DNA from: Mermis nigrescens
Taxonomy: Eukaryota > Nematoda > Enoplea > Mermithida > Mermithidae
Direction of reading: 5' to 3'
Length of the DNA stretch: 64,000 nt
Assembly: GCA_036768485.1 (NCBI GenBank)
Contig: JAVLUZ010000154.1
Span: forward strand, 31,269,286 to 31,333,285
The notes beneath the pieces are model-generated. The model ran no database searches. It was not told where the DNA came from and saw only the letters and a list, made by a program, of their open reading frames with translations. This document shows positions 34,598 through 47,600 of this stretch, piece after piece. The translations under genes were made by a program, and so were the position numbers. How positions within the stretch are numbered: the stretch's first letter is position 1; each line of letters opens with the position of its first letter.

Positions 34598-34692
34598 TAA
34601 GATTATTGTACTAAGATAAAAAACAATCATTAAGATTAATGTACTAAGGCGGAAAAAAATTATTAAGATTATTGTACTAAGATGGAAAAAAC
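34598..34692 (+). repeat. Three diverged tandem units of about 33-36 bp
   Basis: 'aagattattgtactaagat' occurs at about 34600 and 34668, with 'aagattaatgtactaaggc' between, each followed by a run of A. Confidence 0.7.
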
Positions 34693-35581
34693 TTTTTTCG
34701 TCCAATATAGGTACTCGTAATTTTTCGCAGGACAAATTTTGTTGAAAAATGTTTTTTTGTTGACATTTTCATGGTACCTAGATACAAAAAGCCGTCGTAT
34801 CATTGCGTTCAAATCAAATTTCTCTTTCATCATCATTTTCATTGTACCAAACGCATAAATATTGTCTGCGCGCTTTGTATAGCACTTTATTCATTCACTT
34901 TTATTTTTTCTTTGCTTTTTTCCGTCTAATTATTGAGCGATTGCCAGCTCTACAAATTCAGTATATGCAAATCTTTGTACCCATCATACGTATGCGTACG
35001 CGTATGACCATTGCGCCCAGAGTAATGCACATAGTACAGGAGTGCAGAATTAGTGTCTCTGATGTGTCCAAAGCTAATTATTACTTTTTACTGGTTAGTT
35101 CCAAAACCAATCCAAAATAAGAATTCTGTCGTAGGTACCTTGCAATATGTACCGTTATATACAAAAGTATAGATTGAATACGCATCGGCATTGTGTACAT
35201 AAAGGCATTGGATGAACACAAAATAGGCAAAAAAAGTACAGGGCTGGGCACATAATCCATAGTCTACTACAACAGATGGGCAATGCATGATGATGGTCGT
35301 TTTTTGTGTGCACAAATGCATTAATGTAAATGGTTTTTTCAAGGAAACGCAGGCTGAGATTTTGTCGCCCTCGCTTATCCTCCTCTTATCGACACATCCA
35401 GAACCTCATGTCCCAAAAATCCATCGAGTTTTCCTTCATTCCAAAAAACTAAAGCATTGCAACAGTTTTTTAAATTAAAGTCGGTTGCCGTCATGAGAAC
35501 CAAACTTCCACCCGATGGTAAATTGATCCGCAGTTCAAATTATTAAATTAAATATTAGTGTTTTTTTTCTTGATCTTACAG

Positions 35582-35667
35582 CTCAGATTGAAATCATACC
35601 GTGCAAGGTATGTGGCGACAGGTCATCGGGAGTGCATTATGGTGTTATAACGTGCGAAGGCTGCAAG
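35582..35667 (+). CDS. Hr3: Hr3 exon: first zinc module of the DNA-binding domain
   Basis: 86 bp between CTTGATCTTACAG and GTAAGG. It begins in phase 1 and encodes [20 protein letters not shown] and then GVITCEGCK. Confidence 0.95.
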
Positions 35668-38600
35668 GTAAGGACCGTTAGAAATGTACCCTATGTAACT
35701 ACTTTGCTATGGTCGGTTTCAACAATTTTTTTGACTTTTTTATTTTGAATTTAAATTTTAAATTTTTTAAAATCTGTTTCTTGTAAGTGACCATTTGCGC
35801 ACAATAGATTAGGACAACGAGTCAAAAGCAAATATTTCACTCTAGGTTGATTTGGAGTGAATTTTTCTTTTGTCATGGTCATCTTAATAAACTACATGAC
35901 CATATGTGAGAAGAACAGAAGAAAATAATCTTTTAAGTAGTTGAATGACTTGAGAAAAAGACAAATATATAAATAGGAAGGGTAGATCCACTTTGTTAAT
36001 TAACCTCGTATAAAGGTCGGGCGAATTCGCTAAAATCGTGAAAATGATACTCAGTATTTCTAACGGAAGCACGTACGTATTTTGCTGCTTTAACGATGTA
36101 TTTGTAAATTCAAAGCTTCGATTTTACGTTTTTCAAGTTTTAAAACTTATTTTGTTTAATTCATTTAATTATAAAATGCGAGATTAACTGCGCGATTTTA
36201 AGCAGAATGTTCTTCGTTTTTGAATTATGTAATAATTTCAGGGATTTTTTCGTCGCAGCCAGTCAGCGGTAAACAATTACCAATGTCCCAGGAACAAGAA
36301 TTGTATTGTAGATAGAGTGAATCGAAACAGATGTCAGTACTGCCGGCTTCAAAAATGTTTAGAACTTGGAATGTCAAGGGATGGTAAGCATACATGTACA
36401 GCATGGGAATTCTGGGGGAGGTCAGGCCCAAAAAATTTTTAAAAAGCGTCTTTTTTGGGCTGAAAAACGATGGGTACACGTCAAAACCAGTTTTCAGACG
36501 TTTCGGACAATTCTAGTTGTTTCCATCATAAAAACATGCAAAAATTTCGAAAAAATGTGAAAAATAGAGAAAATTGAACAAAATATAGTCAAAAATGTGT
36601 ATTTGGCGCAAAACGCTGAATCTTTGAGACTTTCGAGCCAAAAATGAGCTAAAAACGCTTAGAAAGGCACACTTTTACAATTTTTACGAAAAATCAACAA
36701 TTATTGGAGGAGGAGTCGCAGACATTTTGCAGGGGTCAGTAGCCATTCTGGGGGGGTCGAACCCCCAAATCCCTTCCCCTAAGGTATGGCGGTGAGTGCT
36801 TTGAGAAACTAGCGAATCGTATTGCCTTTACTTTTATCTTGCTTTCGTCGAGCTTTCTGTATTTTTTAAATATGCTCTCGTTGTATTTTCAAATCATATT
36901 TCGTCATTTTTCATACCTATTAGCCTATTCAAGTACAAATATTTCTTTTATCACTTTTCTACTTAGTAAACGTTTGTTTTGTCGACTCATCGAATAAATT
37001 TGTTTGCTTTTTTGTTTTGATTCTTTTTTTGGAAAGTTCGATTTCGAAGATTTTATGTTTGGAAATCGATAAATTTCGTTTCAGTCTATAAAAAATCTTG
37101 CTTTCTGAAAAAATGCACTTTACAAATATCCAAAAAAATTATTTTTGCATAGCATTCTTTTTCATTTCATTATTCGCGTAGTCTAGTCGCATAGATAAAT
37201 TGGTAATGTTCGAACACGTTTAGAATCACTTTGTTGAGAAACTGGATCTTGGAACAAAATTAGCCGAAACTATTTTGAATTAACTGCCTTTTTATGTCAT
37301 GAGTTTTTATGTGTTTACAATACTTAGCTGTCAAGTTCGGTCGCATGTCCAAGAAACAAAGGGAAAAGGTTGAAGACGAGGTGCGATTGCACAAAGAATT
37401 GCAGGAATTGGGAGTTAGTGGTGCTATGGAAATGATGACGCCAACTACTGCTTCACTACAACAGTTGAATACCAATGGTTATGTAGCGTATGGGAGTCAT
37501 TATGGATCTGAATACTCACCATCTGTGTACGTCTGATTGCAATCTCACATACGTTTTGGCATGAGTTACGAGCTGACATGCACGTGGGGAGTTTAATGGT
37601 GAAGTGGAAAAATTTTGTGGAGAAGATGAGGCAAAATGAAGGATAAAAACGGATGGAAATGGAAAATTTTCGTCAAAAGTGCTAAAAATTGACCAAAAAC
37701 TGTTTAATAACAAAAACTGTGCAATTAAGACCCCAAACCCCACATGCATGTCTGGTTACGAGCAGACATGTGGATGGAAATTTAGGGGTTCTGGCTAGAC
37801 TGTCCTCAGAAGGACCTAAATTTAAATTTATTTTCCGGAAATTTCAAACGCAATTGAGGCCTAAACCATGCAAAACTCAAAATTTTTAGCAAAAGTGCTT
37901 GAAATCCGCCAGAACTAGTCACTTATGGTATTTTTACGCTGATTTATGGTTTGTACCAATTTTAAGATCATTTAAGCTCGAAGAAACCGGTTGATCTCTC
38001 CCAGACTAGGCTGACCCCCAAGACCAGACCAACCATACTTTGAGTACTAGGATAACTTACAGTCAGTTTTTTTGCACGGACCTCTTTACACTGCTGCAGA
38101 AATGATCTTGAACGTCTTTTGCTTATCGATCTTTCATACTATTTGCGAACCGCAAAAATACTCAATAACAAATTTAAATTTATTTATTTATTATTTATTT
38201 ATTTATTTATTTTTCGTTTATTCTGACTTATAAGACTATAAGTTTAAAAAACGCTTCCTGGCTCAAGTTCTTCAGACCGGGCTGCTGATCGGCCATGTTC
38301 AGTGACGTTATCGAATGGCCAACTAATTGCGATTAGTAGAAAGACAGTCTTTGGTCTTTTAAAAGCATGTTAGAACAATAGTGGCTGTATTTACTCTTAT
38401 CGTTTTTGTGAGACTACTCTGTACAAAAATAGCAGAAAATGTAATATATTCAAAATCGATGTCTCAAACACACAGTCTGATATACGAGTATATGTAAGAG
38501 TATGTGCTTTATGAATTCAGAGTCGTATATAGGTCAATAAAGCTTTATTGTTGATCTGACAGGGATAAAAACAAAATTTACTAGAAAAAATCGGTGAGTA

Positions 38601-41600
38601 TGCTCTAATATTACGAGCGAGCAGTCCACAAAAGTGGTCACGATTGTAAACATTAAAAAATCTAAAACTAGAAATGGACGTAAGGTTTGGATTGTGATTA
38701 TCAGAATGGAAACATGAGAAATTTTTTGAGGAAAATTAGGCAAGATGAGGGACAGAAATGGATGAAAATCAAAAATTTTCTCTAAAACAGTTTGAACTCG
38801 ATCAAAAGCTGTTGGTTAACATAGTTTTCATGTTATTAGAGCATTTAGACTGTTTTTATAGTCATTTTTGCAAAAAGCTCACTAATTGACCCGTCAGATC
38901 GGTTGATCCCTCCAAACCGGCCATGCAAGATATGTATGGTCGGTACCATACGTGTTCTTGGGGGGTCTTGACTCCCCGCAGAATGACTGCTGACCCGCCG
39001 CAAAATTGCTGCGCCCCCAGAATTGTCGATTTTTCGGGAAAATTGTAAAAAGTGTGCTTTTTAAGCGTCTTCAGCTCATTTTTGGCTCAAAAGGCAAATT
39101 TTCGGCACTTTGCGCCATATATACATTTGTTGACTGTATTTTGTTCAATTTTCTCGATTTTTTCAAATTTTTTATTGTTTTTTTCAAGTTCTAGAAAGAA
39201 CGAGCATTGCCCGAACGTTTAAAAACAGGGGTTTTTACATGTACCCGACGTTTTTCAGCACAAAAAAGGCACTTTTTGAAAATTTTTTGGGCCTCCCTCC
39301 CATAATTCTCATGCTGTACATGTATGGTCGGTACCGCAGATGGCCGGTCTGGGGGTCAGACAGCTTTGGGGGTCAACCAGAGAGCGTTTTTGAGCTAATA
39401 TGGTTATAAAAATAGGTATAAGCCTTAAAATAGCATAGAAAATACCTTACTGTATGTTATTGGTCAATTTCAAGCACTCTTGCTAAAAATGGCTGACCTT
39501 AATGTCACCTTGTTTTTCCCGGAAAATTTTGTTATTTGTTTTTTTCTGGGGGTTCCATCCAATATATATACTTAATCGGTTTTGCCCTCAGTTGAGATTT
39601 TTCAATCAACAGATCTAGTTTTATGCCATTTTTCGACCATCCGGGATTTTTAGTACCAGACATGTACGTGGAAGTTTAGGGAAATGAATAAAGAAATGAA
39701 AAAATATGAAGTTTTCTGGGGAAAATGAGGCAAAATAAAGGTAAATAAATGCATAAAAATTAACAATTTTCTGCAAAACTGCTGGAAAAATCGGCATTGC
39801 CATTTAGGCGCGAAAAAACTCTGGATGACCTACCCCAGACCGGTAATTATGTGTACCTATGGTCTGCACCCGGTATTGCCGGTCATCCTAAACGAGACTG
39901 ATATATTTAGTTCATAACTAATACCAGTTCCTAATTTTGTGAGTTGTTTCTAATAAGAATATAGGAAAAATTCCACCCAAAACCAGCTGTTCTCTCGCCA
40001 CTCCAGAACAGAAACTTATTACTGCTCTTGGTTTTTGGACAGAGACTTGCTTTTTTGGCTGTTTATTTGCCGTTTCGGAGAAAAAATAGAAGGTTCCCGA
40101 ACCCCTTTAAATGCCCAAAATTATAGGCCTCAAATCTACCGGCTGGTAAGAATTTTTGTAATTGTTGACCAGCCACTAGCTAAATAAAAACATGCAACAT
40201 TTTGCTTGTTTTTATGATGAAAATGTGCGGAGAAAAAAGAGAATCTTTGTCTAAACAAAGAATGAATGAATGAGTGAATTGAATAATTAATTAGTTATTA
40301 ACATCATTTTTAAGTAATGAGTCAAGCATCGCTTCCATAGGTGGCCGGCACCAAAATTCTGAGGGGTGCAAGATTTTTCAAAGGTAAAAAATGGCCTTAA
40401 AAATGGTGGTGTGGCAGAAGAAACACCATTTTTCAAGTTTCTCATCGAGCACTATCCATTGGCATCAAAAAATTGCGAAAAAAAACAAAAAAATTTAATA
40501 ATTGAAATCTGGGGGGGTATTTTGGTTTCTGGGGGTGCATACCCCCAAACCTCCCACGCCCAGGGGCCTGTTGCAACAATTCATTGATTGAGAGGTTCAG
40601 TGGTTCAGTGGTGCGCTTCAGAGGTTCAGAGGTGTTCTGTTGCACCAACGACTTCTAGAAAGGTTGGTGTTTCAGTGGTCAGAGGTACTTTCTAGAGGTT
40701 CAGTGGATCAGAGGTGTAGATATTTCTTTTATGCGCACAATGTAGACGAATAATAAAGCGTTATGTACGCATAAAGTGTTGTTCCTTTCAATTTTCGTCG
40801 GATTTTCTGCAGAATTAATCAAAAAATTCACTACATGCAGATATTAAAATCGAGAAGCGCACGAATTTATGTTAGGGTCATTTTTATCAACAATCACAAA
40901 TGAAATAAAAATTGAATGTGGAGCGATTAAGCTTAAGCAATCGATTTATTCATTCTCCAGTAACAAGCTAGAAATGCTAAATTTCATACTTGTTTTGTGA
41001 AAACATCTAATCAATGTTGTTTAAGCTAGACAATTGTTTATTAGTGGAGCAAATCGGCCACTAGAAATAACTACACTAAGCGCCTCTGAACCTCTGAACC
41101 TCTGAACCACTAGATTTCGGTGCAACGGAAGCCTTTCCAGTGGTCCTTATTAGACCTTTCTAGAGGTCCTCTGAACCTTTCTAGAGATTCAGTGGTGTCG
41201 ACGTTGGTGCAACAGAATTTTTGCGCCTCTGAACCACTAAACCTCTAGAAAGGTTCAGAGGCGTTTGGTGCAAGAGACCCCAGGTGTGATCGCTTCTTTT
41301 TAAACAGATTTTATCGACATCAATCCGGCCCCGGACTTTCGTATCCGATAGTCAATGGACAATCGCAAACGAATGGAGGAGGCGGTTACATAAATGGGCA
41401 TCAAAGTCAGCATCAAAACGGTTTTTCGGATTCGAATTCTCCCATCGAATATTCAGCCGGCTTGTTGCCTCCACCGCCGCCTTTATCTCATCATGGCCGC
41501 GTTTCGGCCACTAACGGTTCCGCATCCACTTCCGGTAACAACTTTTCTTAGATAAAATTGTCTGCTATTATCAACAATTCGTTCTGAATTTTGATGACAT

Positions 41601-44600
41601 ATTTTTTTGTAGAAAAATACTAAAAAATGTAAGATGACAAAAACAAATTGTTTCGTAACTGTCCTTAAAAAGCACAAGTCAAGTTGGTGTTGCTAATGTT
41701 CGTATTTTGTTTCATTTCACGTAAGCTGAGCATGAATTAAAAAAAACTTTTACCCACTGCAAGCTTACAGTCTAGGATGAGTACCTACTGATCAACCATT
41801 TGATGCTGTTATCGTAATCTGTCAGTTACTGTTAGAAGAAATTCATGGAAGTCATGCCTGATTTACACGAAACAGATTGTAGAAGTATTATTCTCAGTAA
41901 TTTCAAGAGTTTTCTTTCGCAGAATTTATAAAAAATTTCGATTCGTCGCGCCAAATTTCTTTAATGGGTAATACGTCGGTTCAATTTAAAGTACACAGAG
42001 AATAGAACATTGCTGTCTCTGGTCATTTTGTTGGCTAAATTTTACAAGGGACTTTCGTCGGCAAACGATATTCTGTGAGACTTTAGCTGCAACATAACTT
42101 TTTTAGCATGAAATTTCGATAAATTTCGAAATTTTCTAGAAAAATTGCTGCACCAGAAATACCGAATAAGTTGCGAAAAGACAATATTTTGCACGGGAAT
42201 AGCGGAATAGTGGTCGCTAATTATAATAGCCTGGTTTTGTGTTTTATATATTCATACGATTACATACCTTTGTAACAGTATGTTGTAAGGTATAAATTAC
42301 ATTAGCCACGTAAATATTTTTACGAGCTTATAACAAAACGAAGCATATATTTTCCTTTTGCAGACTGACTGATATGAATCCCTTTCTACAATTCCATAAA
42401 ATTTTAATGAGTTTAAGAATTTTAATCATTCAAAAAGCCTCGAGATAAGATTTTGTCAAATAATTGAATATTACGTGTTTTGTTAATTTTTATTTATAAA
42501 TGCAAATTTTTATGGTTTCTGTCACATAATCGATTTTCTGATACGCAAAAGAATAATCTATATGAAATTAAGGGAAATTTGGTGTTTACTTCAAAGATCA
42601 TAATGCAGAAAGGTAAAAATGTTATCGTTAGTGGTATGCAGAATTTTTTAGATCCATTAATTTGCTTTGTCTGTTTCCATTGTCTGTTCACCATGGGCGA
42701 TAAACGTTCTCAATGATGTGTTTATATGCATGATAGTTTATATTTAGTCAGGATAAACAAAATCATTATTAAGTGACATAAGTTTTTTAGTCATAATACG
42801 CATAAAACACGTGTAAAAACATTTTGAAATTATTGACATAAAAGTGAGTAGTAAATTTATCAAGCTTTGCAGAGAATAAAACAAATAATTTGGTAATCTT
42901 AATCAATGGAATACACCGATTTGCATAAATCTAAACACGTTCTAGCTTTTCCGAATAGTCCTAGTCATAATGATCTTAAGAGTTGGTGGATTTTTCACCC
43001 TCAGGAAGGTTTTCAGCCCCAAATCCCAAAAAACCGCAGAAAAGGTGCCGTTTTAAGTGTTTTTAGCTAATGTGCTCTAAAGAGTCACATTTTCGGCGCT
43101 TCGCGTCATATAATCCTCTTTTGATTATATTTTGTTTTACTTGGTCGAATTCTTTTGATATTTTTGCGAAGTTTTTTATGTTTTTACGTTCCAGAAAGAT
43201 AAAGCATCGCCAGATACGCCGAAAAACGATCTTTTGGACACGTATCTATCGTGTTCGAGCTCAAAAAGGCACTACTTTAGAAAAAATTTTTAGTTCCATC
43301 CCCAGAATTTCCATGCTGCGCGTGTCTGGTTCTAGTCCTACTATTAGACGCGGTATTTTAGGTCACACTTGCGGACCAATCAACGGTCATGGGTCTCTGC
43401 CCATAAACGGTTTCACTGCTTCGACATCAAGTTTTCATGGTGGGCAGTCGTATCAAGCGGTTGGTATGGGACATACTTCCGCCCTAAACGACCTCACTGA
43501 TAGTATGGTGCTTAATGATTCAGGTCCTAATGAGGATAACAGAACAAAATTCGACACTGCCGACGATTTGCTGAGCTTACTTCGAAGTCCAGGTTCTAAA
43601 ACCGATTGCATTAACACTTAGTTTATTCATCGGTCGTAAAATTTTTATCCACTTCATGACCTTTTTCTCGTAATCAAAGTTATAAAGTTTAAGCCACTAC
43701 ATAAGTTACGACTTACAAGTATTATAATTTTAACTTATTATCGTTTTGAAATTTAAATAATCTAACACGAAAATGTCTTTGTTACTTTTAATTGATTTCT
43801 GTCATTTTTCTGTCGTTTGGCAATTTGTTATGTTCGCCTTTTATTTACGTTTCCTTTAGTGTGTGCGATTGCGGATTCGCTGCGTAAAATTTTTTCTTAC
43901 ATACATTTTTGAATTAATCATGTTTGCATTAACTTTTAATTATAATAAGTGATTAATTGCAAATTGTAATTAATCGTTATCTGCTCAACCAGGAATCAAT
44001 GGTTTGGACCGATTCCTCACTCAAATTACGACTAAGCTGAGTGTAATACTAACGGATTGATTTTTACCCTTCTTTTCTATTCAAATAGTAGTTTGTGTAA
44101 ATCATTCAAGTCCTGAGAAAATTAAAACGATCATATATTTGAAAAAGTCAAGTCGAGATACGCGTCAAGCGAATGTCACAGTAGATTGGTAGTTGGCATT
44201 TGGAGGCGTAGACTCCAGAATAGGAAGATTGGAAATTTTTTAGGGAAAATGAGGCAAAATGAGAACTAACAATTTATGAGAATAAAAAATGTTATGCAAG
44301 AGTACTTGAGAATTATAACTATAGATTGATTAGCATAGTTTTTACGCTATTTTAGCATTTACACTAAATTTTGAGCCATTGTGACTCGAAAAAATTTCCT
44401 GGCCGGTCCTTCTCAGACCGGCTGCTGACCATAATAGATGCACAGCATGGCCGATCTGGAAGGATCAACCGGTCTAGTGGAGGAGGGGGTCAGAAATTGA
44501 GCTTTTTAGGCCAAAATGACCTAAAAGATGGTTAAAGCGCTAAATAGCGTTAAAACTACGGTATTACACACTTGTTGGTCAATTTGGAGCAAACTTATAG

Positions 44601-47600
44601 AAAATTTTCGATTTTCATCTGTTTCGGGCCTTCATTTTGCCACATTTTCTCCACAACATTTTTCATTTGTAATTCTGGGGGTCTAGATTTCCAAAACCCC
44701 AGTGCATGTCTGCTGCTGGCCCCCTGACCGGCCATGCTGTTGGTTGGCGTCAATTTTTGACAAGTTGTAGATAAATAATAATTCGCTTTTTCATTGCAGA
44801 ACTACTGTCCAGGACAGTTTTAGCTGCTCACACAGCCAGCTCAATGTACTCACCAGAGCAAAGGCAACATTTAAAAGCAATAGTCACAGACGACGCCGCA
44901 TTATTGCAAAAGTACAGCGTTATGGTAAGCCTCGCTCATTCTGCATTAATCTCTTACTTATTTCTATGGAATTGAATTTGGAGAGCGTGAAAAATTATTT
45001 TTTTATCACAAAATCGGATTTGATATGAGATAGAGAGGGGTACGGCTTTAGCTATGCTTAGTTAGCTCTTAAGATGATAAGATAGGTTATGCTCAAGCAG
45101 TTGATTTTCCGAGAATTTCAAAAACGAAAAAATCTGTGGACTTCCAAAAATCTTATAATCATCGACATTGCAGAATAAATTTTGTAAGTTTACTGTTGAA
45201 TTTAGGTGTAATGCATATATCGTAAATTCTGGAAATTCAAAAGAGACGAAGTTTTTCACTTCGTCTTTTTTTCGACAATAAAATCTTTTAGTTTGAATAA
45301 GCACATTACAGGCTATAACTGACTGCTCACGATCGTTTAAAAACTGCAGCAGAAATAATTCCGATGGATGATTTAACATGATTGAAGAAATGTTAATTGA
45401 GGATCGTCAGAAATATTTTTTTGCAGATTAAGATTTTATGGCTCTTGTAAAAATTTTTGGGGCCAAAACAGCGATTTCAGCACAGTTTATCCAATTTTTT
45501 CTGCGAAAACTAAAAAAGATATGCAAAGATCCGGACCTGCTCTTAGTGCATGAAGGAAAGAGCAGTAGACACTCGAGCTATCCGTCAGCTAGCCCAAGTT
45601 TCACGAATTTTCAGGGGCTCCGCACCGGATTTCGCCCAGAGATGATACGAGTAGTAAATGACTTTAAACAGCTTAAGCAATTTTTCACATGAAATGTCGA
45701 TATTTTTGGAAATATCATTGCAGCACAATTAATCCTGGATAGAATTTGACATCGGAAAACGAAGAAGAAGCGTTATCAGGCATATGAATATCAATTATGG
45801 GACTATTTTCGAATACCCGTGAAAAGTTGGAGCGACGTCCTTACGAAAATATTAAATTTATTTATTAAAACTCCTATTTGTTAGCATTTCTACAAGTACG
45901 GAAGTTTTTCTGACTAAATACGCCATATTTTCCAAACCACTTTGAAGTCCTTAGTCGATACATTAAACAATTTTCGTTTTTCGTGGCATAGCTTTATAAT
46001 ATATAGCCTTCGTTTTTCAATGGTCCTTATTGCATCACATTTTGCATGAAAGTGCATCATTCCACTTTGGACAAGACAACCGAAAAGAATATTTCAGTGT
46101 CCGCAATAATTTGTTTATGTCATATTTTTATGACATTAATGAAGTGCTTATGTGTGCGAACATTGAGTGTTGCATTCATTTTTATCGTTTAATATTGTTG
46201 TATTTTCGCACGTCAATTTTGAACAGATGATATCACGCAAATAGTTGCACTTTATTAATGTAATGAATTGATTGTGCTACTATGGACCTGGTGGTCTGGA
46301 TTCTCGAGAATCCGGCGGACCCTTCAAAATCAATAGACCCCGAGAATTTAATTTTTGCAGTTATTCTTTGTAATTTCATCCCATCGGACCCCCGAATTTG
46401 GCTACTGCACGCTTATGGCCTCACTCTTTCGACCGATCCACCTCCACAGCATCCTATCCACCGCTGAATATCGTAGCTGGTCTGAGGGTCGGCCCAGTTT
46501 TAGGAATCAATCAGCTTCTTTAAGATAAAGTGGTCTAAAAATTGTTATAAATATTGCAATTGTGCGAAAACGGCCATAATTGACATTTCCGATCGATTTC
46601 AAGCACTTTTGCAAAACGTTTGGACTTTTTGGTTTTTAATCTTTACTTTGCCTTATTTTTGTAAAGAAAATTCCTCTTTCTGTTTTTCTGAGGTTCGACC
46701 CTCTAACCCCCACGTGCATGTCTGTTCCACTTTAATGCGCACATTCCTATCTTATCTGCTTCAAAATTTTCACCTCACGTGTTCAACTTCTTCGCTTGTT
46801 TCATCTTAGCGCGTAATTCATCTTATCAGCTCAAACTCATATCCTTTACCCTACTTATCACTTATTATGATCATGGCTTTCCCGAATGCTTGCTACAACG
46901 CCTTAACTTGGACGCGCCTTGGAGCAATACTCAAGAAGAAGAAGGATTGAAATTCGGGGTATCCCTTTAGAGATAAGAGAAATTTTTGTTAAAAAATTAG
47001 GGCAGAAGACTGATAAGGACTGAAGTTTTTTAAGCACGTTGAAATTATCTAAAAAGGGTCATAAAACCCTAAATTATGACGGCTCTTGTGTTCATTGAAT
47101 CTGTAAATAAAGCCAAAAATTTTGTACTGTATTTGCGGCTGACTTTCTGACCAGGTTTAACCATAGATGTGCAGACTGGCCGATCCTGGGAGGCCAGGCA
47201 GTCTGGGGTGGTCAAGAATCGAACTTTTTTTCGGCCAAAATGACCTTAAAAAGTGGTACAGTGCTAAAATAGCGTTAACACTTACGTTATTATACAATTT
47301 ATGGTCAATTTAAAGCACTTTCAATAAAATTTCAATTTTTATCCGTTTTCTGCCTTCAGTTTTCCTCATTTTCCCTAGAAAATATCTTTCCATTCTAAGA
47401 GGGTGGATGAAGGGGTCTAACCCCCTCTCCTAAAACCCTCACGTGCATGTCTGGGCTTAACCCACCCACAGTGAGTGAGACCGCGCTATTATTTTTATCG
47501 GTTAAAGCGCAAAATATGGCCGACCATTGACTTTTTCACTTCTTTTCTCATTGTGAGGATAACAATCAAGCATCAAACAAACGATTTTGCCCTCGAATAT

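Noticed and set aside
43070..43335. The 5' half of a 183-codon open frame leading into the second Hr3 hinge exon
   Set aside because: This part is family D MITE sequence; the real exon begins after the TTCTAG acceptor at 43335.
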